Of a stretch of 64,000 nt of DNA, positions 12,329 through 25,000 are shown in pieces. Made by a program: the position numbers and the translations under genes. Every line of letters starts with the position of its first letter. The stretch's first letter is position 1. The stretch is from Plasmopara viticola. Its lineage: Eukaryota; Oomycota; Peronosporomycetes; Peronosporales; Peronosporaceae. Below the pieces are notes generated by a model. It saw only the letters and a list, made by a program, of their open reading frames with translations. It had not been told where the DNA came from and searched no databases. The stretch is taken from contig MBPM02000003.1 of assembly GCA_001695595.3 (NCBI GenBank), positions 2,108,001 through 2,172,000 of the forward strand, written 5' to 3'.

Positions 12329-13147
12329 ATGGTAATGGGGCTTCCTGCTGAAAGCTGCTACATGCATTTCTTTAACGCATGCATTCATGGAAACTTAGTC
12401 CGTCAGTCTGCACACAAGCTTGGGCGTTGTCAAGATTGAAATCTGTTGCGACACGGCGCCTCGCACAGCTGAAGTACGTACAAGATCCGCCACTTCTTAG
12501 CCATTTCTCTAACTGCTCTGTGCACATTTTGCAGAATTTTTTGGCCCTCTGCGCGAGTGGCGCGTACGATGGTACTATATTTCATCGGTAGCTCCTTCTT
12601 CATTGTACATTTTGGGGTCGAAACTCTATGAACGTGGTGCTTGCATGAATAGTAACATGAAGGGATTTATGGTGCAAGGAGGTGACCCCTCGGGTACTGG
12701 CAAAGGCGGTGAAAGTATTTGGGGTGGGACTTTTGACGATGAATTTCATCCTCAGAATAGGGTACGATCTTGCCTGTTTATGAGAGCATCCAAGCTCTCG
12801 AGTGAACCAATTGTTTTTGTTGTCATAGCACAATTGCCGAGGCATCGTGTCGATGGCGAACAGCGGCCCCAATACCAACAAGCAGCAATTCTTCATCACG
12901 TACGCCAAGCAACCGCACCTCAATAATGTATACACAGTCTTTGGCAAGTAAGAAAGGATTTTAATTTCTAAATTATAACTCGCATTGCATTGACTGAAAT
13001 ACTACACGCATTTGTTGCAGAGTCATTGACGGCATGGACACGCTCGACGCCATGGAGAAAACGCCCGTAGACGCCAAGAGTCGACCGCTTAAGGAAATTG
13101 TCATCAAGTTTGTCACTATCCATGCAAACCCCATCGCTGACATGTGA
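12329..13147 (+). CDS. PPIL3: Peptidyl-prolyl cis-trans isomerase PPIL3-like cyclophilin
   Basis: PPIL3 is a small spliceosome-associated cyclophilin. Six exons fit: 12329-12331, 12399-12473, 12535-12587, 12653-12761, 12829-12947 and 13021-13147, giving 161 residues, the same length as human PPIL3. Exon 1 contains only the ATG; the next exon starts with [15 protein letters not shown], matching the family's second residue onward. Catalytic-site residues of the cyclophilin fold are visible: [15 protein letters not shown] holds the CypA Arg55/Phe60/Gln63 equivalents, and [12 protein letters not shown] carries the PPIL3-type histidine in place of the CypA tryptophan. The end, [11 protein letters not shown], matches the family tail. 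All joins are in phase with GT/AG borders. It ends 33 bases from the stop of the convergent phosphatase gene, so the two 3' UTRs probably overlap. Confidence 0.94.
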
Positions 13148-13180
13148 CAAGTGCATCATTAGAGCTTGCAGATCCTAGTC

Positions 13181-14551
13181 TCATTTATGCAGCACAAAAC
13201 GAGTCATGAAGAGTGTTATGTCGTCTGGCTTCTTCGTCTTCATCTCGGCCATCAACTTGAGTTGCATGAGCGAGTAATGGTGCTTGCGTGATGGCTTGCA
13301 TACCAGCAAGTGGCGGTCAAGTGTCTGTTTTCCTTTGTGTCGTTCCACGAGTTCAAGTGACACGGCCATGTGGTCGACACCACTTGCATCAACAACGCCT
13401 CCAAGAGCACGTTTCGACTCTTGTATCGTCCGTTCACGGTACTTGATCGCTGCAGCAGTTGCAAACGGAAACAGCTGTTCTTCAGCATCATTCGTGTCCA
13501 CCATCTTGGACATCTCTACCAGCTCATGGCATACACCCTGTAATGCCGCTTCGTCCGAGCCGCAACGATTCAAAGCAGCAACAATGTCATCCTTGTACAG
13601 ATTATCGCCCACTCCATCCGAAAACGTAAGACACACGTCACCTTGTTGCAATGCAAAGGTCTGGACGACGTAATCGTTCTCCACGACTTGTTCTCTTAGA
13701 TTCACGACCGTCGGGACATTAAACTCGCGCAAAACAGCCAAGGTCTCGTACACTACCGCACCTTGTCGTACTACCAAGCATTTCGAGTCTCCTAATGTAA
13801 ACGTCATCAAGAGACCGGACCAGCGATTAAAGTATGACACGGCGACTGTCGTCGCGAGTCGAGACTTTCGGTGCTGAAAACAATTAATCCTTGCCGTCTT
13901 AATGGCGTCCACGATTGCGTTTTCAAACATTGCTCGAGTCACTGATTCTCGGTTTTGATTTGTAAGCTCTTCAAGCGCAACTTGCACGCAGTTTACAACC
14001 TCGGTCGACAAAAGCGCTGATGACACGGGTGGTGTGTCGATAGCACCGAGAGACTGGCGACTAAACGGAGATGAAACGCCATCGGCCACAATGTGAAAGT
14101 ACGTGGACCCTGCGCCGGCGTCTTCGCCATGATACTCAAACGTAGCGTGCGCGTGTTGCAATTGATCCTGCTCACTCCACTTCAATCGATGCTTGGGTAC
14201 AGGTGACGGCCTCCGAATTGGGTTGGTCAGAGATAGTCGCCAACCGCCTGTGGGGCTACTCTTCTTTTGCATAAAATCGTCAGAGTGGGACCGCAACATG
14301 GCTAGTTTTTGGTGTGTTCGATTGGAGACCGAGTGCAAAGCGCTTGCTAGCGCCTTTGCTGGAGCCGAGGCCGTCGGTGGCCTTGGCAACAGGTCGCTCA
14401 AAGTTAGTGCACGACGTTTGTAGGCGGAGTACTTGGACTCTTGCGTGGAGACGGGCACGGTTGCAGCCGAGAGCCACGCCGGTTGATTGTCTTCTTCTCG
14501 GGACAAAGGATGCTCCACCATCAGTTGGACCGAAGGCAGCGGACGTGGCAT
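13181..14551 (-). CDS. PTC7-like PP2C-family protein phosphatase
   Basis: Single-exon gene of 456 residues, ATG at 14551. The C-terminal two thirds form a PP2C/SpoIIE-type phosphatase of the PTC7 (PPTC7) group: metal-binding motif FHIVADGVSS, the core strand LMTFTLGDSKCLVV, the second aspartate motif CLTFSDGVGDNLY, and the closing motif KPDDITLFMTRFV. Members are Mg/Mn-dependent serine/threonine phosphatases, often mitochondrial in fungi and animals. The first 140 residues here are a serine/proline-rich, probably disordered extension, not an obvious mitochondrial presequence, so location is uncertain. ADGVSS replaces the usual ADGVGG; the aspartate is kept. The gene is convergent with PPIL3 (33 bases between stops). 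Confidence 0.88.
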   Translation of the reverse strand: MPRPLPSVQLMVEHPLSREEDNQPAWLSAATVPVSTQESKYSAYKRRALTLSDLLPRPPTASAPAKALASALHSVSNRTHQKLAMLRSHSDDFMQKKSSPTGGWRLSLTNPIRRPSPVPKHRLKWSEQDQLQHAHATFEYHGEDAGAGSTYFHIVADGVSSPFSRQSLGAIDTPPVSSALLSTEVVNCVQVALEELTNQNRESVTRAMFENAIVDAIKTARINCFQHRKSRLATTVAVSYFNRWSGLLMTFTLGDSKCLVVRQGAVVYETLAVLREFNVPTVVNLREQVVENDYVVQTFALQQGDVCLTFSDGVGDNLYKDDIVAALNRCGSDEAALQGVCHELVEMSKMVDTNDAEEQLFPFATAAAIKYRERTIQESKRALGGVVDASGVDHMAVSLELVERHKGKQTLDRHLLVCKPSRKHHYSLMQLKLMAEMKTKKPDDITLFMTRFVLHK

Positions 14552-15120
14552 GGTCCTCCCTTCTCTTCACTTTTGGGTAATGCGACGCTTTGATGATGGG
14601 TGGGTATAGACTACAATTGAAAATGAAAATGCACGCACAGCTCACTAATTCCAAATCACAATCCGGATGCATATACACCACCATAAGTGTGATATCGCTT
14701 ATGAGGAGGGTAAAAACCAGCTAGGTCATCTCTCTTGGCTTCTCATTGGCTGCAGTGACCTTCCCGTGAAAAAGTGTCCCAAGAGAACACCGCCTATATC
14801 GATAAACACAACTCAATCTGATACTGCTACTGGTTTTGCCGCAGGAAGCTGAACAAGCCACTAATGATTATTAGTTTCTTTCTTTGGCAAGCAATTTTGA
14901 AGTTTTCGCTGCAGCTGAAAAGAAATGTCTACAAGGATGTCTACTATTGAAGACAACTATACACTGGCAGTCAGCAACTTTATCATCCTCGATGTGCAAT
15001 CGTATCTGATCTGCCGCGGCACAGATATAAGTAGATACTAAGAAAACCGGCCTCAAATTTTTCTCAACTAGTCAGCGAGTGGACCCTTTCATTTTTTAGC
15101 CAGATATCTGCAAGCTGCGC

Positions 15121-15375
15121 ATGACAAGCAAGCCGGCGGGCTGTTACTACCGTCAAAAGGTCACCAACACCGCCGAGACTTACGATCAGCGGCTCGCTGT
15201 CATGCGCATATCCTTTCCCGTCCAAGTTATGACGTATCTTGGAGAGACCTGGCTGTACTGCAAAGATCCGCTTGGTAGTCGCATACATCAAGGGTATACA
15301 ACCACGCTAAGGAGCGAGAGTGCCCACACTGCCATCAAAAGTAAATTTGTGTGTCAACCGCGTGATCTGATGTAG
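15121..15375 (+). mobile_element. MULE-type transposase fragment
   Basis: The 84-codon frame ends with an arrangement typical of the C-terminal half of Mutator-like (MULE) transposases: a tyrosine/leucine-spaced helix, then ETWLYCKD, then HQGYTTTLRSESAHTAIKS, matching the family pattern in which a histidine-glycine pair and TT.R.E..H...K follow a conserved tryptophan. The catalytic upstream part is not present in frame, so this is a broken copy. Family assignment rests on motif recognition alone. Confidence 0.6.
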
Positions 15376-15554
15376 CGCCCGAAAGTAGATCTCCGTTCGA
15401 TCCCATGCCATGAAACAGTAGACGAAACTGCACGTTTAACTCGTGGAAGTGAGCTCCATACGTACATAAGTGGTAACCAGAACCAGTTGGACTTATACTT
15501 AGAATCAATAAAGTATATTCTATGATGCCGTGTACTAGTTGCATAAATTAGTAT

Positions 15555-15622
15555 AAAGACGGCTAACGCATCTTCTCATTGTGTCACCCTTTGCACAATG
15601 AGAAGATGGGTCAGCCGTCTTT
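15555..15622. repeat. Long hairpin, 29-base arms with 10-base loop
   Basis: Bases 15555-15583 and 15594-15622 are reverse complements at 27 of 29 positions; the two mismatches lie together in the middle of the arm. The loop is 10 bases. The arms contain CATCTTCTCATTGTG and its complement. It sits 180 bases downstream of the MULE fragment, so it may be a remnant of a foldback element or the fused ends of one. A hairpin of this size could also yield small RNAs if transcribed. Confidence 0.85.
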
Positions 15623-15801
15623 GTTCGTCGAATTGCGTAAAATGAGGGGCGCTGTTTGTTCTCGCAAGGCTGTCAAGCAGGGCAACAAAAGTTAAGCGAC
15701 CACCCAAGATGCGGAGTCGTTATGCTTCCTTGATGTTATAATCATCAGGAGAAATGACTGTGACGCCTTGTCTGCGTATAACGGCCACAATCCGAACAGA
15801 T

Positions 15802-16089
15802 TTAAGGCTGTCTTGTAAAAGCTAAAGATCTTCTAGCCTTGCTTTGCAGTGGGAGAAAACGTTCTTGCGGATGGACTGCAGGAACAGTGATAGGTTCGTG
15901 GTTGTGTTGACCTTTGCCTCCGCTGACCACTGACACATAGGTGTTTCCTTGCGCAACAAGTTGCCAACTGGTTGTTCCGCTAGATAGACAGCCTCTTGCG
16001 CGGCTTGTTCCGATGCGCTTACGCGCGACAGGGGCTGGCGGAGGCGCTATATTGGAGCAGAAACACGGCAGCACGACCGCCTTCATCAT
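15802..16089 (-). mobile_element. Possible FAR1/MULE-associated zinc-finger fragment
   Basis: A 95-codon minus-strand frame contains TSWQLVAQGNTYVSVV followed by KGQHNHEPI. A tryptophan-centred strand followed by HNHEP resembles the WRKY-GCM1-like zinc-binding domain of FAR1/MULE transposases. The cysteine half of the site is not clear, and the frame is short and anonymous elsewhere. Opposite in strand to the transposase piece at 15121-15375, so a separate copy or a rearrangement. Weak call. Confidence 0.3.
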
Positions 16090-19000
16090 CCTTGCTTGAC
16101 AATTTAAACTTGGCGCGATGTTTTGATGCTCGAGACAAACCTTTCTGCGTGTGTCAACTTGTCTATCACATCACCAGCGGCCTGCATAGAGTCAACTATG
16201 CGCCTTTAATGTCTTCAAGCCGTTTGTTTTGACAATCTTAAGGTTCCATATTAACAGAGTTAGCGCTCACGATGTTCAAAGATATTTCACAAGGCTGATG
16301 GTAGTATTGGCTCGACGCAAGCCTTGACGGCTTTGCCTGATTATTCGACGCCACCGAAAGGCAACCACACAAAAGCACCTAACACCGAAGTATGCTTCGT
16401 ATCACGACCATGGTGGGCACGGCTAGAGAGTCATCCCGTCTCTTTGATATCGCATCTAGACTCCAAGCGTACCACCGGAGTCAGAGGTAGGCTTTAGATT
16501 GTCGTCGCTGTCTTTGTGACCGACAGCGTCAGAAACAATCTCGTCAACCGTCTTGAACTTTGGCGGAACATTGACGTCGATCACCGTATTTTAATCACGA
16601 AACTGAGCTGTTCATGGTATCATACACGTGCCCCTTTCACAATATCAACATAATTCTATCACTCCTGCTAGTTGATTTCATATCGAGGCAAAAAAAAAAG
16701 CAAAGGTGCCGGTTGGATAGCACCACCTGTTTGCTTCTGTCGGGCGAGCAATTTGTGCTGGACTATATCCCTTGTCATGAACGGAGGTGCTTTGTTCGAC
16801 AGCCTCTAAGCTTACCGGACTTTAGCGATATGACTTACTGAAATCTGGTCTCATCGAGCTGCAGATAACAGTGTCCGTTGGCAAACATAAAAATAATATT
16901 CGGCTTTGTCTCGATCGACAAAAATATGCGTTCGCTTAAGGCTTTCCTCGGTACTATCAAAAGCATTTGGATGCTAGCCTACTTAGCACTGCTAAATTCA
17001 CTTTTTCAATATATAGGAAAAAGGCTCTACGAAGGTCGCAGCATCAGCTCTATACTTCTGCAATTTGCTAGCTCGGCCCTTTCTTACATACACCAATTTC
17101 CGCAAATCTATTTTTGACTTTTACTTAGGCTACAACAAAAAATCCATTATTTTGTTAAGGTCTGTATGGACCCCATGGCTGCTTTGTAGCAGCCAAGAAC
17201 CTCGCTCTTCTCTAATGCAAAGACACATATGTCGATGCTGATGTAAAATTTCGATCAAAAGCCCCCAAGAACGTTCCTTAGGCAGTCCAAATGGACAGCA
17301 AAGCCGATCAATTTTTTAGAGCGGCTACAAATTGATATATATTGCCAATGTTTGTTCATTCGAGCGCCCGAAGTGATCAAAACATTTTCTGCGATTCGGC
17401 ATTTGAGGGTTGCGAAGGCATTAATAGCCTAAAAGTATTAACAATTTCTCCTCAGCAAACCGCGAGGCGTATCAACCGATGTGACAACTTACTCATTTCG
17501 ATTTACAAGATTATTCACTAAGACCACTGCACTTTACACAGTCTGCCGGGCATCTTGCAATGCAAAATGCTGCATGTACTGCTGCGTTGCTTTGCTTACG
17601 ATCCAAGACAATTGACTCTGGGAGTCCATGTTGACATACGACACGTCCGAGGAACAGCTCTGCGACTTCGAATTCGACAAAGCCATAATGGGCTTTTCTA
17701 GACTTAAAAAAACTACCCCATGATGTGGGGTTTTATAATTTTTCAAGAAGGTTGGACAGTAATCTCGTCACACCTGCTTAATTTGCGCTATACTTACGTA
17801 GATAAGTGACCAAGCGAAACCACTTCCTTTATTATGTTTAAAATATTCTAAAGAAATAATCCACAACGACCAGTGACCTTAGCAGGACCCACTCGAAGAC
17901 TATTTTATAATAAAGTGCTCTGATTTTCAATCAAAAATTGTTTTGTGCCGCTTGGCTAAGCCATATTTAGGACAATGTCATACTTCACATCGAGATCCAA
18001 AATTAAACAGCGATTGACGCTACAAATAATTTAAGACATTGTATGATTTTGTCGCTAAGCAAGCAGAGACAATGTCACGTAAGTGTCCTCGGCATATGGT
18101 TGACTCCCTTTAAAAGTTGGTGCTGAGCATAATTGTTTGTCGCTTGAAGTCGTCGAGGACATACTTTGGCTAAGTCAAGCCCTTCACGGTTGCCTCGATC
18201 GTATGCAAGCCGGCCTTCGGAGCACGAATTAGAGAAAGCAGGCCTCTTTGATATTAACCCCTGCCGACCTTTACGTTCTTTCTAAAGCTTGACTTAACCT
18301 ACTTCAGCCCCAGCAGACTGCTTGGACGTTACGATTCCTTCACGACATTCCATCAAACTTCATATCGTTCGGGGCAAGCTGGACTTTAAATAAAATAAAA
18401 GAATGTCTGCGGGGTCCATAATTGCTTTCTGAAAATATTTTTAACTTGTATATATCAAGAAGTGGTCATTGAAGTATACGATGTAAGACAAATGGCCCCA
18501 CGCTAACAAATACAATATAGAGACCAAATCATATTTAAGTATTTCACATGATTTACCATCCAAATTTTAATTTTTCCTCCAAAAGAGCGAGAGATATTAA
18601 GTAGCTTGTGGATATTTGCTCTCAAATACATCTGTGCTCGTAAAAAGACTGATTTAACTTGCGTCTAATGGCCACAGGAGACTTTTCCTTACAACCATTA
18701 GTCTGTTCGATTTTAAAGTTTACCAAGTGGATGTTGGGAAGGCATTTTCAATTGGTTTTACAAAAAGAAACCCAACATTTTTCACCTGTAAGCTTTCACA
18801 AACCCGCTTGTGTGCGCAAACGTCATAATGCCGAAAAAGGCTTTTTTTCTATTTTTAGCACCAAACGTTGCACGTCTGATATGAAATCTTCGTTTATCAG
18901 ACTCACTGACGATTGTTCCGTATTCACGCGTTTTAGCGCTGCTATATCGTGGTTTATATTATTCGCTGCACCAAGTCAGACTTGTGGAAGTGAGCTGTAC

Positions 19001-22000
19001 TCGGCTCTGAAAAATATATTTTTTACAGTAAATTCACGTGAGGCGACTTATTGTCTATTGAGCATGATTGTAGAAATTAAGCGTTAATTAGCGAATCCAA
19101 CATTCCCGTATCTTGAACATATGTATCCAAAGGTCGTACATGCGCGAGCTAGGTTTTTTGTGGCGAGCAAATGTCCAGGGTCTTTCATAGAGAAGCAATA
19201 CTTTTCTCTTGGTTGATTATGACATAAGAAATAGCTCACCAGCATAAAATGATTCCGTTTACGGCAAATGGCCAGCATACGACGTATCGTTCGTACACAA
19301 ATTTATTGTCTATGTTAGCTTGCTAGCCTATTTCATGGCATTTACGCAGGCATCACTTAGTGTATCTGTCAGAAACAGAGGTAAAATACATCATACCTGT
19401 CACTGCATGCAAGAGAGGCTACTTCCTTTACATACTCAACCAAAACAAGATTTGCTACTTCGCGAGCTTGCAATACAACTAGAGCTACATCAAAGCATAC
19501 TTCAGCGCGAACATCGAAGGACGACTTAATCACATACATGTCCGCTATAGTTTTGTACATGAAAAAGATTAGGCGGTTCAAGTGAACCTTCGTCTGCTGC
19601 CGGTGTGCTGTAGACAAACATCAGCTCATAATCAAACTAAAGCTGATACTTCTTGGATAATTTAATGACCTATAAAACAGCGTGCAAAAATGAACACAAA
19701 TGCACAAAACAAACGTGCGTCATAGCGACCTCTTATGCTCTCCACTGGGTTTCAGTTTTTTCAAGTTTCTAGTGTGATGTTCTTGGTCTAGCACCAAACT
19801 GGAGTCGAAACATGTACATAAAACCCAAGCAAAGCAACAAAAGGTATTTTTGGATAAGCAATCAGAAAGAATCCGAAAGACTGAGTTGTTATCTACTTCT
19901 TCTTGAAGACGAAGATTGAATTTATGAATTGATAATACGGGATTGAATCTATTGTTCTTTCATCTTTGCCGATTGCTTGCCTTTGCCATACAAAGCACAC
20001 TGATTTTCGTTAAATCGTCAGCAAATTGATTGCATTACAAAACAACAAGATCGTTTACCTGTATCAGCGAACACGCCTACATGGTGCAAATGTGACCTCT
20101 CGATACGAAATTTTAATCATAACACAGGAACAATTTTCGGATTGTCCCTTTCTTGTTTTCAGCGCCTGAGTTACTTAGACAGTTATAATGGTGGAGCCGA
20201 TGTCTGTGTTGACACAATATTAAGACGTTTTCGCAAGTGAAGCTGCCATCTGTAAGTTTTTCATCACACACCGCCCTGGTACCATCGCATTGACCAGCCT
20301 TCTGACCGTGCATATTAACTGCAGAGCTTAAAGTCTACTCGGTATTTATTGCTTATAACGTCAAAAAGCTTTGTGAATTTGTCTTTGCTTTGAGTCGTCG
20401 TTGAGGTCAAGTTGCTAAGTGAACTTTGTCGCCGAGATTGGAATCGAGTATCGTGTCTTTATTAAGAAGAATGCTACAAGCTCTTGCAGCTCTTGGTATT
20501 TTTCCTGATTATTACGACATAGAACTCGATTCCTCTAGGCTTCAGACAGCAATTTACAATTTGAAGTACAGCTCAAGTCTAGACAGTTTTGGTCAGCTAA
20601 TCATCATTTTTTTCTTCTAATGACCGTCTTGCGCTTACCTTTAGACGTAAACATTCCTCTGACTGATTCCTTTACCTGCTTTGTCGACTGAACCATATCG
20701 CTCAACCGGCCTTTCTCACCTTCCCGTAACAGAACTGCAAATAACGCAGTCAAGGGATGAATCAGCCCTGACGAATTTGGTAAGACCCTTGCCGATGCTG
20801 CTTCGAAATTAGGTCTAAACGGCAAAGACACATCCATAGCATCCACCAGAAAAAGATCATCTTTTCATTTCGGTCTCTTAGCGGACCACCGAGCTTCTAT
20901 ATTCAAAAGCTGGCTTCTCGTTTATAGAAAAATGATTACCTGTTGGCCCAAATTTATACATATTTGCATCCTGAGATACTTTAAAAGCAAATATTGAAAA
21001 GAGGTCTGAAGATCATAAGTAGTCGATGGCAGTAGTCGCGCCATTAGAAATGCTTGTTGCTAGTTCTGGAGGGTGCCTCACAGGCGAAACATGAGTCCAA
21101 ATGATGGATATGTATTTAATACGTACCACTAGAGTCTACTCCCTATGAGTATAAGAGCTACCTTACAATCGTGCAGACGCCACATTTCTTGATCTTTTGT
21201 GAAAGTACTGTGGTCTGTTCAAGTATTTGCATAGATACAGTACTAGCAATGCAATCACGCACATCAGTGTTCTGTCGTATCGCTGGGGGAATCAGATTCG
21301 GATTTTCTAAAGCATCCACAAGCATCTATTTTGGCTTTCAGGATAAGATTAAGCCGTTTAGCATTATTTACGGCACTTACATTTTAAAAAATCAATTGTG
21401 CGCTCTAACAATTTTTTTGTAGATGGACATGAGCAATACTAGTCCATGTAGCTCAGGTATATTAAACGACCCAGGGCCTACGTACGCACTGTCTCTTCAT
21501 ACCACACCACCTTGAGTGCGGCAAGAAAGATATCGTCCTAAAGAAAGCAAGATAGCTGTCACCTTTCGTGGGTCATAATGTCCGCAATCAATATAGCCGA
21601 AAATTATATTGTCGACGAACCAAGTCAGACTATAAGCTAGGGTAAAAGCTTCATCGACGAACTGGTTCGTCAGGTTTATAAACGAATGCATACATACAGC
21701 ATTTACGTCGATCATGCATCGCAGGTAAATATATCAAAATCGAGTGGCCAACCGCTCCACAGCAATTAAAAAGGCATCGTTACGAGTGGTCAGACGGTCT
21801 GCCCCACTATAGGGTGGATCCGGAGAATCCGGATTTCAGCCGTTGCTTTAAGCGTCGGAGACCTGACGCAAGATGTATTTTGCAGGCAAGTTTCTGGGGA
21901 TGCCGGATTTATTATCTTGTGGGAGCACAAGTTCAGATTCCTGACTTTACTCTACCTTGTGATCCATTACAAGTCGCAGATCTTTATTTGCCTGTTTGTA

Positions 22001-25000
22001 AGGATCACTACAAATTCGAATGCTAAAGCTCAATGTGACTCTTGTGCGTTATATCGTGAGCTATATAGGGTTAGTTATAGAAAACGCTGTTGAGATAATT
22101 TTACACTTAATATTTTCAGATTTAGAACATGCTCTAAGCAGGGTCATTCGGCCATATACTTCTTTTATGCTAGCTATGCAGTGCTGAATACTGCATTCTT
22201 AATAATGTTAAAACATGTTGTGACTTGCGCCATACACTTCGGCAAGATCATATATACACCATGATCGTGCAAGCCCGTTACACTCTCTATCATTAAAAGC
22301 TTGGACTCTTCAGACAGCCCTGTTGTGACTTGTGCTGCTTCTTAAAAGACCACTGAAAAAAAGAATTAGCCTCAACGCTCATTTTGATTGGGCCTATTGA
22401 CCGCCTTTTCGTCTGCACCTAGTATATCACCAGGGTCTGGGCTAGACAACACTTTTTGGACACGGGATAGTCCAAACAGTCCGCATGCTTCTTTCGCTGA
22501 GAGTTCGTCAAGGGCAGGTAATGCAGGAGATGTTAATTTTTTTTTGCATCATCAGCGGGTGGTAAGCTCCTTCAATCTTTGACTTGTCGTTAGACTTGGC
22601 GAGTATGCAAAAGGTTTGATGAAGTTAAAGGCGACCTTGAATGGTAACTTTTCTCAGCTTGAGATGCCTTCGCGGTCAATGTTACCAGCATTGGTGGCTG
22701 GAAAAGGGGTTGATACACGCTACATTTTTACGGTTACCAAAACGACACGAATCACCAATACAATTGGTGCATCGTGCAACAGTGACTGGTGTCAGTACCA
22801 AGTAGTGAGCTTTATGACTCACTTATCATCAGTCGCCGTCGCAAGTCACCGTCGTAGGAGAAGCCCACTCGCACTCTGAGTAGCAAGTCCAACGAAGAAG
22901 AGGGGATTCAGGAACTCGACCGATGCCGTTGGAAAACGGGCTTTCTGCTTCACGCGACGCGGTTGAAATTGCTTTCGGGGTCTGGCCACGGTCAAAAATT
23001 ATAGCTCTTGGGGAAAATAAACTTATTTGGCTATATAACCTCTAAGCTTTACGGTCGGAAGGGAGGTTTTCACACTTCGTGAAGAAGCTACTTCTCCTCG
23101 TATTGAGATCCAGGCTCGGTCGGCCGCTCAAAACACACATGCGTGACAATAGAATCTTCAGTCAACGTATGGCCACACGAAATCGTCTTAACAGCGATGT
23201 CAATAACGAGACGATGCTTTTAAGAGGTGCTGTGAGCTCTTTGGACTTGTATGAGAGTCTGAGCATTAGTAGTCGAAATATATTATATGACAAACCTTAA
23301 AAGTTAACACGTGTGCTTTAAATGTCGATAATGTCAGCCGACCCATGCTTTTCTGAGACGTTAAATCTTCAATGCTACAATTTCATGAAAATTCTCATTC
23401 TAGAAAAGGTTTCTAGTATCTGCTAATCTTTGTTATCCTGCGATAGAAGATGAAAAATATTTTTTTGTTCGTCTTGGGCTCATATCTCGCCCTAATGTAT
23501 CAACCGGAAGTTTGCAAAGTGAAAAAGATATACTTCCACTGACATTAATGGCCTGGGAGAAAATTGTTTTATAAGTCTTTTTTTCTACCTATAACGAAAG
23601 TATCCATGCTTTAAAGAGGTAGCCGGGCTTTGGTGTATCGTATCCCATATTGTGAAGCGCATTGACGAAAGCAAGCTTAATTAGAGAACTGCCTCCAAAT
23701 GTGACTCTCAGAGCAGCGTGTCCTTTTGCAAACAGCTGGTCCTTCCCATCGTACCATCTGTCAGTGGAACATCTGCTTTAGAGATCAGCAAGCAAGTTTC
23801 AAACAGAAACAGTAAGCCACGGGTCTGTATCCAACACTACTGTGTCCATAAGGCTATTACCGTATTCACAAATATCCTGGCTACTTTTTCGTAAGCTATG
23901 CAAGCTGAAACAGATATTAAATGCATCCCCTAAAGAAGTATGCTTGTGCTGTCACTAACCTGCCGCAAGCCAAACAAAACTCGAGGTATGAATTGCTAAA
24001 AGTCCGCCGGTTGTGACGGTCTCGATTTAAATGTTGACTTTTTTGTCGCGGGTTTGGTCTCCTGCCATGTCTTAAGGTCCTCGCATACCTGGCTATCCAT
24101 TTGTAGATTCAAGGCTGTTTATATGTGTAAAAAAATCGAGAGAAATAATTTTGTATTGGCCAAAATGACCTCTCGTTTTGAGCCCCTAAAACATTTTGTC
24201 CTTCTAAATATCGTCGTGCAAAACAGCGACTCAATCCAATCATCCGGGTCTAGCCTACGGTGGACCGGACCGTCTTTTAGCTAAACGATGCAGCTGCAAT
24301 CGCTAGCAAATAATAAAAAAACGTTTTTAAAGCTTCGAAAGAGCGCCAGTAAGGTATATGACAAATCTGTTCGTCAATAATTTCTTAAGGCATAACGTGG
24401 GCTGACCGATCACAAGGCCCACTTAGAGTGCTTAAGCAGGTCTGTACTACACTCCGAGAGAATTGACAACCATCTTGCGATTCTTTGGGACAAGTGAGGT
24501 GTAGTTGCCACTACACATATTTTTTTCGTCTGAAATCGAACAAAAAGCTTATAATCTCAAATTTGCACTCAAAACCTCATTAACGCGAGTTCAAGAACGA
24601 GTATCTCTTTGTCGATAGCAAAATTATGCCATTGGGTAGCTCTAAATGCCTAGGATCAATCTTGTCCGTCCTTATCGAGTTGCAACATAGTGTAACCGAT
24701 GGCATAGCCGGAATCGCCTCAAATAAGCTTGAATAGATTTGTCTCGCTTCGCAGAAACAGGAATGGCCCCTGTTGAAGGCTTTACTGGAAGCTATCAAGG
24801 ATTCATATTGCTGACCCGTCCGACACCTTGAGATTTCTTCTATTGATAAGTCAGACAAAGGACTTTCACGACCCGCATACATTGTACTCGAGTAGATAAT
24901 TGGCTAGGCCCAATCAATCCTGTTGAAACGTGGTGAACGCCAAAACGAGACGACTTTTACTCTAGGGATCCTCTCAAGCCTCGTGGCTGCTGAAAAAATG

